A stretch of DNA of 7,663 nt from Betaproteobacteria bacterium (GCA_011391185.1 JAABRB010000161.1:1-7663); one strand, 5' to 3'. Numbered from the stretch's first letter, positions 1 to 6,092 are shown. Numbers and translations: made by a program. The notes: generated from the letters alone by a model not told the origin.

Positions 1-314
1 CAGCGGGAGGTCCGTACCTTTCGGCCCACGCGAGCTCGCCTTCTTGTGCTGGCTTCGCTCCGACGATGCGCAGCCCGCTCGGAGCGGACCTTGCGGACGG
101 CGTCGTCGATCAAGGCTTGCAGCTCCCTTGGATCGGTCTTGCCGAGGCGCTCGCGTACGCCGGCCGCTGTTCGGTCGAGAACCCGCCAGCGTACGGCCTC
201 TTCGATGAACTTCGAAAGGTCGCCTTTGCGCAGGCCGGACTGCGCAAGGTAGGTCCTCAACGTTACGTCGGTCTCCTTCGAGACCTTCACCGTCCAGCGC
301 GTCGATTCGTCCAT
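1..314 (-). CDS. Ribbon-helix-helix DNA-binding protein, antitoxin-like (partial, C-terminus off window)
   Basis: The ORF starts at ATG 314 (minus) and stays open to the window edge, about 104 codons. An AGGTG ribosome site (321-325) lies 6 nt before the ATG. The N-terminus begins MDESTRWTVKVSKETDVTLR: a short beta strand (RWTVKVS) followed by two helices, with LRKGDLSKFIEEAVRWRVLD as the second part. This is the layout of RHH/CopG-type regulators, resembling the RHH_7 (XACb0070-like) group, many of which are antitoxins placed before a PIN-domain toxin. It probably binds its own operator (326-351). After about residue 80 (VRKVRSER) the reading becomes very arginine-rich (AAHRRSEASTRRRARVGRKV), unlike the rest. 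This may be a frameshifted, replaced or naturally extended tail. Any toxin partner would lie left of the window and is not seen. The DNA-binding fold is fairly sure; the antitoxin role is inference. Confidence 0.75.
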   Translation of the reverse strand, partial: MDESTRWTVKVSKETDVTLRTYLAQSGLRKGDLSKFIEEAVRWRVLDRTAAGVRERLGKTDPRELQALIDDAVRKVRSERAAHRRSEASTRRRARVGRKVRTSR

Positions 315-325
315 CGTCAGCACCT

Positions 326-351
326 ATACGCATAAGCATCTAAGTGCGTAT
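326..351 (-). promoter_or_regulatory. Inverted-repeat operator of the RHH gene
   Basis: Perfect 7-bp arms ATACGCA (326-332) and TGCGTAT (345-351) are separated by 12 bp, so the arm centres are 19 bp apart, about two helical turns on one DNA face. The repeat lies 12 bp before the start codon of the RHH gene and touches a TAAAAT -10-like hexamer (minus strand, 355-350). RHH repressors commonly bind such paired sites over their own promoter, so autoregulation is likely. No clear -35 was found. Confidence 0.55.
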
Positions 352-502
352 TTTACAGGCTGGCCCGATTCGGCGGGTGTGACCCGTTTGCGCCCAACTC
401 AGATTGGGTGTGACCAAACTGTGACTGGGCTAGATTGGTTTTGGGTTGGGCAAGCGCTGCAAGTGGTTGAATTAACAAGCCTCGAAATTCCGCCCCAACC
501 GC

Positions 503-547
503 CTACGAACCAGAGGCTCGCGGGTTCAAATCCTGCCGGGCGCGCCA
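503..547 (+). other. 3' fragment of tRNA-Arg(ACG), probable attachment (att) core
   Basis: The segment reads as a tRNA from the anticodon loop onward: loop CTACGAA (503-509, anticodon ACG), 3' anticodon stem CCAGA, variable loop GGCTC, T arm GCGGG-TTCAAAT-CCTGC (520-536), 3' acceptor strand CGGGCGC, discriminator G and encoded CCA (545-547). The preceding bases (ACCGC) cannot pair with CCAGA. No D arm or matching 5' acceptor (GCGCCCG expected) lies at the right distance. It is therefore a 45-nt remnant, not a working tRNA. The abrupt loss of identity exactly at the anticodon loop is typical of integrase crossover sites rather than random decay. Confidence 0.8.
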
Positions 548-557
548 TCCATTCAAG

Positions 558-587
558 CCCTTGCGACGTCGCAGGGGTCCTCTCTTT
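558..587 (+). terminator. Rho-independent terminator of the former tRNA-Arg gene
   Basis: A stem of CCCTTGCGA (558-566) and TCGCAGGGG (569-577) contains the perfect palindrome TGCGACGTCGCA and one T-G wobble. It is followed by the pyrimidine-rich tract TCCTCTCTTT (578-587). It begins 11 nt after the tRNA CCA, the usual place for a tRNA terminator, which supports this side of the scar as the original chromosomal flank. Confidence 0.6.
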
Positions 588-814
588 GCGCCAATCCGAA
601 TTTTCGCAGACCTGTGGCCGAGCGCGCGATTGGCTTTCGGCCACGGGCGGAAGTTGAGACGGGTGAGGCAAAGCGGACTGCGGGTGAGCAAGTGCTTGGG
701 CAAGCCGGCGAGCGTGGACCTCACGCGATTCGCTGTCGCGGGGTCGCGACGGCGCAGAGCACCCGGGCCGCGACGCAGCGCCGGCCCGATTCGGGCATTG
801 ACAAGATGTCCGGG
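588..814. other. Gene-free spacer with small inverted repeats
   Basis: No credible gene is seen. There are inverted repeats GTGGCCGA/TCGGCCAC (614-621 and 637-644), GTCGCG/CGCGAC (735-740 and 745-750) and GCCCGATTCGGGC (784-796). The last two lie just past the ATPase stop on its transcript side, but neither has a following U-tract, so they are at best weak or factor-dependent terminators. Confidence 0.35.
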
Positions 815-3478
815 CTAGGGCGCGGCCATGGCCCGGACGAGTGCTTTGCGCATCTCCTCTAGCGCGAGCATCACTGCGGCGAATGCCAGTGCGATCAGCC
901 ATGCCGAAACCGGGATCGGCGCGGTGCCGAGTAGCGCGTTCCCCCAAGGCGTGTACACGATCGCGAGAATGAGCGCGACCTCGAACGCCACGCCCAACAG
1001 GATGAGCGGGTTGGCGGGAACGCCGAATGCGCTGTGGACCGCGTCGCGGCAGACGAAGACGTTCACCACCTGCGTGACGACAATCGCGGCGAGGCATGCA
1101 GTGGTCGCCTGAAGATAGAGCGGGTCACGCGGCGCGAGCACCTCCGCGTACTGCCAGCCGCCCGCGCGTAGTACGAAGAAGAATGCCGTCATCGCCGCCG
1201 CGGCCTCCATCATCCCGAGCCACAGGTACGCGCGCGCCAGGAGAGGCCAGGCGAGCAATCGCTCGGCGCGACCGCGCGGGGGCCGCCGCATCGTGTCGGC
1301 CGCGGGCTTCTCGGCGCCGAGTGCAAGGGCGGGAAGCATGTCCGTGCCGAGGTCAACCGCGAGGATCTGGATGACTGTGAGTGGCAGCGGGATCCGGAAC
1401 AGCACGAAAGCGAGATAGGGAATGATCTCGGGGATGTTCGAGGTGAGGATATAGGTGAGGAACTTGCGGATGTTCTGGAAGACCGCACGGCCCTCCTCGA
1501 TCGCGGCGACGATCGATGCGAAGTTGTCGTCGAGCAGGATCATGTCCGCGGATTCGCGTGCAACGTCGGTGCCCACCACGCCCATCGCGATGCCGACGTC
1601 GGCGCGCTTGAGCGCCGGTGCATCGTTGACGCCGTCGCCGGTGACAGCGACGACGTGGCCCTTGCGCTGCAGCGCGTCGACTATGCGCATCTTCTGGTCG
1701 GCGGTCACGCGTGCGAAGAGGGTCTCGGGCGCGTCGAGCGTGAGCTGCAGCCGAATGTCGGACATGTGCAGGATCTCGTCGCCCGTGACCGACGCCGGCG
1801 AGTCGGAGAGGCCAATCTCGCGCGCGATAGCGCACGCCGTGTGGGGATGGTCGCCGGTGACCATGATCACGCGGATGCCGGCGGCCCTGCAACTCGCGAT
1901 TGCGGCGGGCACCTCACGCCGCGGCGGATCCTCGAGGCCCGCCAGCCCGGCGAGCACGAGATCGTCCTCCCAGTGCGCGCGATCGATGCCCGCGGGGAGC
2001 GGCCGAAAAGCAAGCGCAAGGACGCGCAAGCCGCGCGCTGTCATGTCGTCCTGCGCCGCCAGAAACTCCTGCTGCGCCACTGCAGTCAGCGGACGCACGC
2101 CACCGGGCGCGTGCACCGCACTGCAGAGCGGAAGCACGCTCTCCGGCGCGCCCTTGCAGTAAAGCACTCGTCCCGTAGGGGCGTCGTGGACCGTCGACAT
2201 GCGCATCCGACTGGTGTCGAACGAAACCTCGTCCGTGCGTGCGTAAGGGACGCCGGGGCCGAGCGTGCGCTTCGCGAGCTCCACGAGCGCGACCTCCGTC
2301 GGGTCACCGTAGAGCCGCTGCGTGCCTTCGAGCATTACTTCGGTGAGATTGTGGCAGTGGCGCGCGACTTCGAGGAACGGGCGATGCGCGTCGACCAGCG
2401 GGCGGTCGGGCCCGTTGAGCTCGCATGGGCCGTCGGCGAAGTACGCGGACCGCGCGGTCATGCGGTTCTCGGTGAGCGTGCCGGTCTTGTCGGTGACGAT
2501 GACGCTCGCACACCCGAGCGCCTCCACCGCGGGCAGGTGGCGGATGAGCGCGTTCCGCCGAGCCATGCGCTGCGTTGCCATCGCCAGAGCCAACGTGACC
2601 GTCGGCAGCAGGCCTTCCGGGACGTTTGCGACGATGATTCCGATGGCGAACAGAGAGCTCTCCCAGAAGCCGAGCCCGAGCAGCCGCCCGGCCGCGAAGA
2701 ACACCGTCCCGAGGAGCAGGGCAAGCGCCGCGACCAGCCGCGAGAGGCGCGCGATCTCCAGCTGCAGCGGTGACGGCGGCTCGCCGGCGGCCTGCGTGAG
2801 GTGCGCGATCCTGCCGAACTCGGTGCGCATGCCGGTCGCGAACACGACCGCCTTTCCTTCGCCTGACATCAGGGCGGTTCCGGCGAGGAGGGTATTGCGG
2901 CTGCGCAGCAGGTCGACCTCGCGGGCTGGCTCGGTCACGCGCGGACTGGGAGACGACTCTCCGGTCAGGGTGGCGAGATTGACCTGCATGCCGAAAGCCT
3001 CGATCAGCCGGCAATCGGCGGGAACGTCGTCGCCCGCTCGCACCAGGATCACATCGCCGGGGACGAGCGCGTCGGCCGCAAGACGCGTGGCGTGTCCGTC
3101 GCGCAGCACGGTGGCCTGCCGCGGTAGCAGCGCCTTCAGCGCCGCGACAGCGCGCTCGGCACGGTGCTCCTGCCAGAAGGAGAACACGCCGTTGACGAGG
3201 ATCACGCCGATGATTGCGACACCGAGCATCGCCATGCCCTGGCCCGGGTCGTATGCGCTGGCGAGGAACGCTAGCCCGGCCGCGAACCAGAGGACGAGCG
3301 CGAAGAAGTGCGTGAGCTGGCGCGCCAAGCGGAGCATGGAAGGCTCGCGCTTTGCCTCCTCGACCCGGTTCGGGCCGTACTCGGCGAGTCGCCTGGCGGC
3401 CTCGTCGGACGCAAGGCCGTCGCGCGAGCTCCGCAGGCTCGCGAGCGCAGCGTCAGCGGGTAACTGGATGATCTCCAT
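815..3478 (-). CDS. P-type cation-transporting ATPase, type II (Na+/K+-ATPase-like core)
   Basis: An 887-aa ATP-driven cation pump of the inner membrane, full length for the family. In order: N-terminal cation-ATPase segment (1-70), M1-M2 (about 55-102), actuator domain with TGES (172-175), M3-M4 (about 245-300) with VANVPEGLL (283-291), phosphorylation site DKTGT (Asp330), nucleotide-binding KGAPE (442-446), hinge TGDGVNDAP (613-621), and M5-M10 (about 671-876). The ion-site signature matches the animal Na+/K+-ATPase type (IIC) better than SERCA: PEGLLPTVT in M4 (Glu288), TSNIPEIIP in M5 (Asn681, Glu684) and VDLGTDMLPA in M6 (Asp709, Asp713). In M8, Gln803 is kept but the Asp expected three residues later is Asn806. 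Pump class is certain; the ion (Na+, K+, H+ or Ca2+) cannot be read. No beta-subunit gene is adjacent. ATG 3478 is the upstream-most ATG and fits the family N-terminus, but no good ribosome site precedes it. Confidence 0.93.
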   Translation of the reverse strand: MEIIQLPADAALASLRSSRDGLASDEAARRLAEYGPNRVEEAKREPSMLRLARQLTHFFALVLWFAAGLAFLASAYDPGQGMAMLGVAIIGVILVNGVFSFWQEHRAERAVAALKALLPRQATVLRDGHATRLAADALVPGDVILVRAGDDVPADCRLIEAFGMQVNLATLTGESSPSPRVTEPAREVDLLRSRNTLLAGTALMSGEGKAVVFATGMRTEFGRIAHLTQAAGEPPSPLQLEIARLSRLVAALALLLGTVFFAAGRLLGLGFWESSLFAIGIIVANVPEGLLPTVTLALAMATQRMARRNALIRHLPAVEALGCASVIVTDKTGTLTENRMTARSAYFADGPCELNGPDRPLVDAHRPFLEVARHCHNLTEVMLEGTQRLYGDPTEVALVELAKRTLGPGVPYARTDEVSFDTSRMRMSTVHDAPTGRVLYCKGAPESVLPLCSAVHAPGGVRPLTAVAQQEFLAAQDDMTARGLRVLALAFRPLPAGIDRAHWEDDLVLAGLAGLEDPPRREVPAAIASCRAAGIRVIMVTGDHPHTACAIAREIGLSDSPASVTGDEILHMSDIRLQLTLDAPETLFARVTADQKMRIVDALQRKGHVVAVTGDGVNDAPALKRADVGIAMGVVGTDVARESADMILLDDNFASIVAAIEEGRAVFQNIRKFLTYILTSNIPEIIPYLAFVLFRIPLPLTVIQILAVDLGTDMLPALALGAEKPAADTMRRPPRGRAERLLAWPLLARAYLWLGMMEAAAAMTAFFFVLRAGGWQYAEVLAPRDPLYLQATTACLAAIVVTQVVNVFVCRDAVHSAFGVPANPLILLGVAFEVALILAIVYTPWGNALLGTAPIPVSAWLIALAFAAVMLALEEMRKALVRAMAAP

Positions 3479-3820
3479 GAGTCGGCGAGCGGCGGGGACG
3501 GGGTTGGTCGTGGGCCTCCGGCGCGCGGCGCATTGTCCTAGGCGATGACGTGGGCAGCCGCCGCATGGCGCGCTATTGTCGCTCCCCGGGCCTGCGAGCG
3601 CGGTTTCGTCTTAGAGACAAACGGACGGGTTCCGGCCGGCGGGCGGCGATGGCGCGCGAAGACCTACAATTCTCTGCGCTCGGCCCCCGTTCCCGCGCCG
3701 CTGGCGACACACCGTGGGGCGCTCAGGAGCGGTTCCCTGTACATGCGCCGAAGAGCGGCTGCTTTCGTGGTGCCCGACAGTCGGCGCTCGCGGCGTCGGC
3801 GCACTGCCCGGAGCGCGGAC
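3479..3820. other. Gene-free spacer upstream of the ATPase
   Basis: About 340 bp of GC-rich sequence. The open frames here are arginine/alanine-rich and lack ribosome sites or recognisable motifs, so I call no gene. The only local structure is a hairpin at 3603-3622: GTTT and GTCT pair with AGAC and AAAC around a TAG loop, with one bulged C. It could belong to the ATPase upstream region, about 125 bp before its ATG, but no convincing promoter hexamers were found. Confidence 0.4.
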
Positions 3821-4004
3821 CTTAACAGGGTGTTGAAAGATGCCCGTCGTGGCGGCTTCGAGTGGCGAATTCCGCATGCAGGGCAACCCCCGGGCGCACG
3901 AACAAGGGGGAAAGCCCGCTTGTATATCCGCCGGAACGAACAAGGGGCGAGCCCCTTGTATATCCCCTGCGCGCGTGCGCGGAGTTTTTCAACAGACTGC
4001 TAAG
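3821..4004. mobile_element. 184-bp MITE-like inverted-repeat element
   Basis: The ends are mirror images: left CTTAACAGGGTGTTGAAAGA (3821-3840); right, read on the minus strand, CTTAGCAGTCTGTTGAAAAA (4004-3985), with 16 of 20 positions identical. The core end CAGnnTGTTGAAAnA is flanked by TTAA on the left and CTAA on the right, near but not exact copies that fit a YTAR-type target duplication. The interior encodes no transposase and carries two tandem hairpin units (3899-3974). It looks like a non-autonomous element mobilised by a transposase elsewhere; I cannot name the IS family. Its right edge touches the RIO kinase stop codon. Confidence 0.6.
3899..3974. repeat. Two tandem 38-bp hairpin units inside the inverted-repeat element
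   Basis: The unit starts with CGAACAAGGGG at 3899 and again at 3937, and each copy ends its hairpin with CTTGTATATCC. Hairpin 2 (3940-3959) is a perfect 8-bp stem ACAAGGGG/CCCCTTGT around CGAG. Hairpin 1 (3902-3923) has the same arms with one G-G mismatch and loop AAAG. The loop and stem differences show independent drift after duplication. Confidence 0.7.
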
Positions 4005-4851
4005 CCTGCTCGGCGAGCCTGAGAGCGGCCTCTTCCCGTTCTTCCTTGCGGGCCAATGCGATTTCGCGCAGGACCGCGCCCGGGTCGGCGGGGCGTTCGT
4101 CTGCGGCGACGCGTCCGCTCAGCTTGGCCCCGGGGACGAGTAATCCAGCCTGATACAGCGCCCAGATCTCCTTGCCGTATTCGCTGACAAGAAGTTCCGG
4201 CGCGAATCGGCCAAAGTACGCTGCCAGGTTGCCGACGTCGCGCTCGAGCATCGCGGCGGCGCTGCTGCTGACGGCCGCATCCACGGCCTGTGGCAGGTCG
4301 ATGATGACCGGCCCGTCAGCGCCGACGAGGATGTTGTATTCCGACAGATCGCCGTGGATCACCCCGGCGCACAGCATCAGCACGACCTGGTCAAGTAGCG
4401 TGGCGTGGACCTCGAGCGCCATCGCTTCGCTCATTTCAACGTCGCTCAACCGCGGTGCAGCGTTGCCGGTGGCATCGGTCACCAACTCCATCAGCAGCAC
4501 GCCTTCGAAGCAGACATGCGGCTGCGGCACGCGCACGCCGGCAGCGGCCAGGCGATACAGGGCATCCACCTCGGCGTTCTGCCACGCCGCTTCCTGAACC
4601 TTGCGGCCGTAGCGCGTGCCCCTGCCACGCGCGCGTGCGTCGCGACTGTTCTTGACCTTACGACCTTCCTGATATGCAGTGCTCTGGCGGAAGGTGCGTT
4701 GCTGGGCGTCCTTGTACACCTTTGCGCAACGGACCTCATTGCCGCAGCGGACCACGTAAACTGTGGCCTCCTTGCCGCTCATCAGTTGACGCACCACCTC
4801 GTCGACGAGGCCTTCCTCGACCAGCGGATTGATTCTTTTCGGGATTTTCAT
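4000..4851 (-). CDS. RIO-type serine/threonine protein kinase
   Basis: A 283-aa atypical protein kinase of the RIO family. Known archaeal and eukaryotic members act in small ribosomal subunit maturation; the bacterial role is poorly known. From ATG 4851 the protein starts MKIPKRINPLVEEGLVDEVV, the usual bacterial N-terminus. The nucleotide loop SGKEATVYVV is at 25-34, the catalytic Lys44 is in CAKVYK, the catalytic loop HGDLSEYN is at 166-173 (Asp168, Asn173) and the metal-binding Asp185 is in IIDLPQ. All key residues are intact, so it should be active. The frame is open for 63 more codons upstream (to 5040), but that part does not look like the family and overlaps the divergent regulatory region, so I take the internal ATG. 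No Shine-Dalgarno is visible; an inverted repeat (4852-4866) sits directly before the ATG. The TAG stop (4000-4002) lies in the end of the inverted-repeat element, with the C-terminus apparently complete. Confidence 0.9.
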   Translation of the reverse strand: MKIPKRINPLVEEGLVDEVVRQLMSGKEATVYVVRCGNEVRCAKVYKDAQQRTFRQSTAYQEGRKVKNSRDARARGRGTRYGRKVQEAAWQNAEVDALYRLAAAGVRVPQPHVCFEGVLLMELVTDATGNAAPRLSDVEMSEAMALEVHATLLDQVVLMLCAGVIHGDLSEYNILVGADGPVIIDLPQAVDAAVSSSAAAMLERDVGNLAAYFGRFAPELLVSEYGKEIWALYQAGLLVPGAKLSGRVAADERPADPGAVLREIALARKEEREEAALRLAEQA

Positions 4852-4866
4852 GGTACGGAGTGTACC
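4852..4866 (-). promoter_or_regulatory. Inverted repeat directly before the RIO kinase start codon
   Basis: GGTAC (4852-4856) and GTACC (4862-4866) form 5-bp arms around GGAGT, ending at the base next to the ATG. It fills the place where a ribosome site should be; on the gene strand the loop reads ACTCC, the opposite of a Shine-Dalgarno. It could be an operator or a translation-control hairpin. A weak CATACT -10-like hexamer lies just upstream (minus, 4872-4867), so the transcript could be nearly leaderless. Confidence 0.35.
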
Positions 4867-4941
4867 AAGTATGCGGGGCGCGCTATGCGGGAAATGCCGC
4901 CGTTGTTGGTGCTCGTGCAGAGATCGCCGCCGGATTTGAGC

Positions 4942-4957
4942 ATATGCCGCGGCATAT
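4942..4957. promoter_or_regulatory. Perfect 16-bp palindrome between the divergent RIO kinase and PPOX genes
   Basis: ATATGCCGCGGCATAT equals its own reverse complement over all 16 bases. It sits 90 bp upstream of the RIO start and 166 bp upstream of the flavoprotein start. Dimeric repressors bind such sites, so shared control of the divergent pair is plausible, but no regulator gene is adjacent and I recognise no known consensus. Confidence 0.45.
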
Positions 4958-5123
4958 TCATTCCGGTAAGGATCAATCTTGCGCAGATTACGGGGTCGTG
5001 CTTCGGATGTTCGGCGCTGATCAGACCACGACGCAATCATATGGCGGGCGCTAACATCCGCTTGCAGAGGGGCGTTGGGCGTCGATGTCAGACGCAGGTC
5101 CTACTCGAAGAGGGGAATGAGCC

Positions 5124-5759
5124 GTGGACTTGAGCAACAGATTTGCCGAAGTCATCGCATCGGAAGAGCAGTTCCGGGCCGTCATGGGTGGTCCGAGCGA
5201 TCGAGCGGCACGGAAGGAGATCGCGTTCCTCGATCGGCATTGCCGGGCTTTCATATCCAGATCCCCTTTCGTGCTCGTCAGCTCGTCGGACGCCGAAGGG
5301 CGAATGGACATTTCGCCGAAAGGGGATCCGCCGGGATTCGTCCATGTGCTGGACGACATGACACTGGCTATCCCGGATCGCCTCGGCAACCGGCGCGCAG
5401 ACACGTTCAAGAACGTACTGCAACGCGCTACCGTCGGTCTGCTCTTTCTCGTTCCCGGAAAGCGGGAAACGCTCCGTGTCAGCGGCCGGGCAATCATCGT
5501 CCGCGATCGCGCGCTCCGGGAGTCGATGGCGGTGTCCGGGAAGCTTCCCGACTTCGCGCTGGTCGTGGGTGTCGAGCAGGTGATGTTCCACTGCGCGAAA
5601 TGCGTGATTCGATCGAGCCTCTGGAACCCTGCGGCCTGGCCCGAGCTGACCGGACTGCCGAGCATGGCCGAGGCGCTGGTTGCCGCGGGGAAGCTGGAAG
5701 CGTCGGTCGACGAGGTGGACGCGATCATCGAGAAGGACTACGTCTCCGGGCTGTACTAG
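5124..5759 (+). CDS. PPOX-type FMN-dependent flavoprotein (MSMEG_1061/DR_2398-like family)
   Basis: A 211-aa cytoplasmic split-barrel flavoprotein of the pyridoxamine-5'-phosphate-oxidase superfamily, but of a subgroup that is not the vitamin B6 PdxH enzyme. Subgroup hallmarks: EIAFLDRHCRAFISRSPFVLV (about 32-52), SPKGDPPGFV (64-73), IPDRLGNRRADTFKN (83-97), the barrel strand VGLLFLVPGKRETLRVSGRA (104-123) and FHCAKCVIRSSLW (155-167). The substrate is unknown; relatives bind FMN or F420. The start is GTG 5124: it has a strong GAAGAGGGG ribosome site (5107-5115) 8 nt upstream, and the ATG at 5117 is out of frame. It diverges from the RIO kinase and converges on the small membrane-protein gene, with only 20 bp between stops and no clear terminator. 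Confidence 0.88.
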   Translation: MDLSNRFAEVIASEEQFRAVMGGPSDRAARKEIAFLDRHCRAFISRSPFVLVSSSDAEGRMDISPKGDPPGFVHVLDDMTLAIPDRLGNRRADTFKNVLQRATVGLLFLVPGKRETLRVSGRAIIVRDRALRESMAVSGKLPDFALVVGVEQVMFHCAKCVIRSSLWNPAAWPELTGLPSMAEALVAAGKLEASVDEVDAIIEKDYVSGLY

Positions 5760-5779
5760 CGTTCGATGACAGCGCGCGG

Positions 5780-5926
5780 CTAGCGCCGCTCGAGCATGAT
5801 GCCGACGACCTCGACCAGGACACCGACCGCAATGAGCGCAGCGCCGCTCATCGTTTCGGGTGCAGCGAAGATGATCACTCCGCCGAGCACCACGAGTGCG
5901 CCCGCCAGGATTCTTCGCGGTTTCAT
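5780..5926 (-). CDS. Small two-helix membrane protein (48 aa), unknown function
   Basis: The translation begins MKPRRILAGALVVLGGVIIF, continues AAPETMSGAALIAVGVLVEV and ends VGIMLERR. Positive residues at both ends flank two hydrophobic segments (about 6-21 and 27-44) joined by a short APETMSG turn, giving a helical hairpin with both ends probably cytoplasmic. The ATG overlaps the stop of the preceding 32-codon ORF (ATGA), and there is no ribosome site of its own, which points to translational coupling. The clear amphipathic design and unbroken hydrophobic stretches argue that it is a real gene. I do not recognise the family. Confidence 0.65.
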   Translation of the reverse strand: MKPRRILAGALVVLGGVIIFAAPETMSGAALIAVGVLVEVVGIMLERR

Positions 5927-6021
5927 CGGATGATCGCCCGCACGGGGTATCGGCCGCGGGAACGCTCGAGTCCCTGAACGATTGGCAACGCACCGGTAAG
6001 TGAGTCTAGAACCGATCTCAT
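5923..6021 (-). CDS. 32-codon ORF translationally coupled to the small membrane protein
   Basis: It reads MRSVLDSLTGALPIVQGLER then SRGRYPVRAIIR. ATG 6021 is preceded by GGAGG (6025-6029, minus strand) only 3 nt away, a strong but close ribosome site. Its TGA overlaps the next ATG by 4 bases. It lies 71 nt after the archaemetzincin stop on the same strand. It may be a short functional peptide or just a leader that delivers ribosomes to the membrane-protein gene. No family is recognised. Confidence 0.45.
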   Translation of the reverse strand: MRSVLDSLTGALPIVQGLERSRGRYPVRAIIR

Positions 6022-6092
6022 AATCCTCCAGCGAGCCGCATTGCGGCCAAGAACGTTACGGAGTCCTTCAAGAGTCCCCCGCGCAAGGCGGA

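Larger units (their letters stand above)
1..502. mobile_element. Predicted distal end of an integrative element inserted in a tRNA-Arg gene
   Basis: This is inferred from the 3'-only tRNA-Arg segment at 503-547. When a tyrosine integrase inserts at a tRNA 3' end, the full tRNA stays at one end of the element and a copy of the 3' part marks the other. Since the fragment reads on the plus strand, the element should lie to its left. Consistent cargo is a toxin-antitoxin-like RHH gene, and 400-495 is more AT-rich than the rest of the window. TGTGAC recurs at 378, 409 and 420, possibly as binding sites. The integrase and the intact tRNA would be outside the window, so the element's size and type are unknown. 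No gene is seen in 315-502. Confidence 0.5.

Noticed and set aside
390..408. GCGCCC-AACTCAGATTGG resembling a tRNA 5' end and D arm
   Set aside because: It lacks the GTAG and AGAGC parts of a D arm and lies over 90 nt too far from the anticodon loop, so it does not complete the tRNA-Arg; probably chance.
784..796. GCCCGATTCGGGC as terminator of the ATPase gene
   Set aside because: Only a 5-bp stem after allowing a loop and no U-tract on the minus strand.
399..1097. Long minus-strand open frame (232 codons) and a second at 503-724 across the tRNA remnant
   Set aside because: They read the reverse complement of the tRNA (peptides such as ARPAGFEPAS and ARQDLNPR), a well-known false-gene signature, and run into the ATPase gene in the wrong frame.
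1655..2773. 372-codon plus-strand frame opposite the ATPase, and a 408-codon one at 2322-3548
   Set aside because: Both are antisense shadows of a well-supported P-type ATPase in GC-rich DNA and show no domain or composition of a real protein.
3665..3670. TACAAT as a plus-strand -10 box
   Set aside because: No -35 at the right distance and no plus-strand gene follows.
3545..4003. 152-codon plus-strand frame in the ATPase-RIO gap
   Set aside because: Arg/Ala-rich, no ribosome site or motif, and its C-terminal third is the inverted-repeat element.
4852..5040. 63-codon upstream extension of the RIO kinase
   Set aside because: Not like the family N-terminus, no ribosome site, and covers the divergent promoter region; the internal ATG 4851 gives the normal start.
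5075..5977. 300-codon plus-strand frame overlapping the PPOX gene, and a 301-codon minus-strand one at 5088-5993
   Set aside because: Arg-rich shadow translations; the PPOX frame carries all the family motifs.
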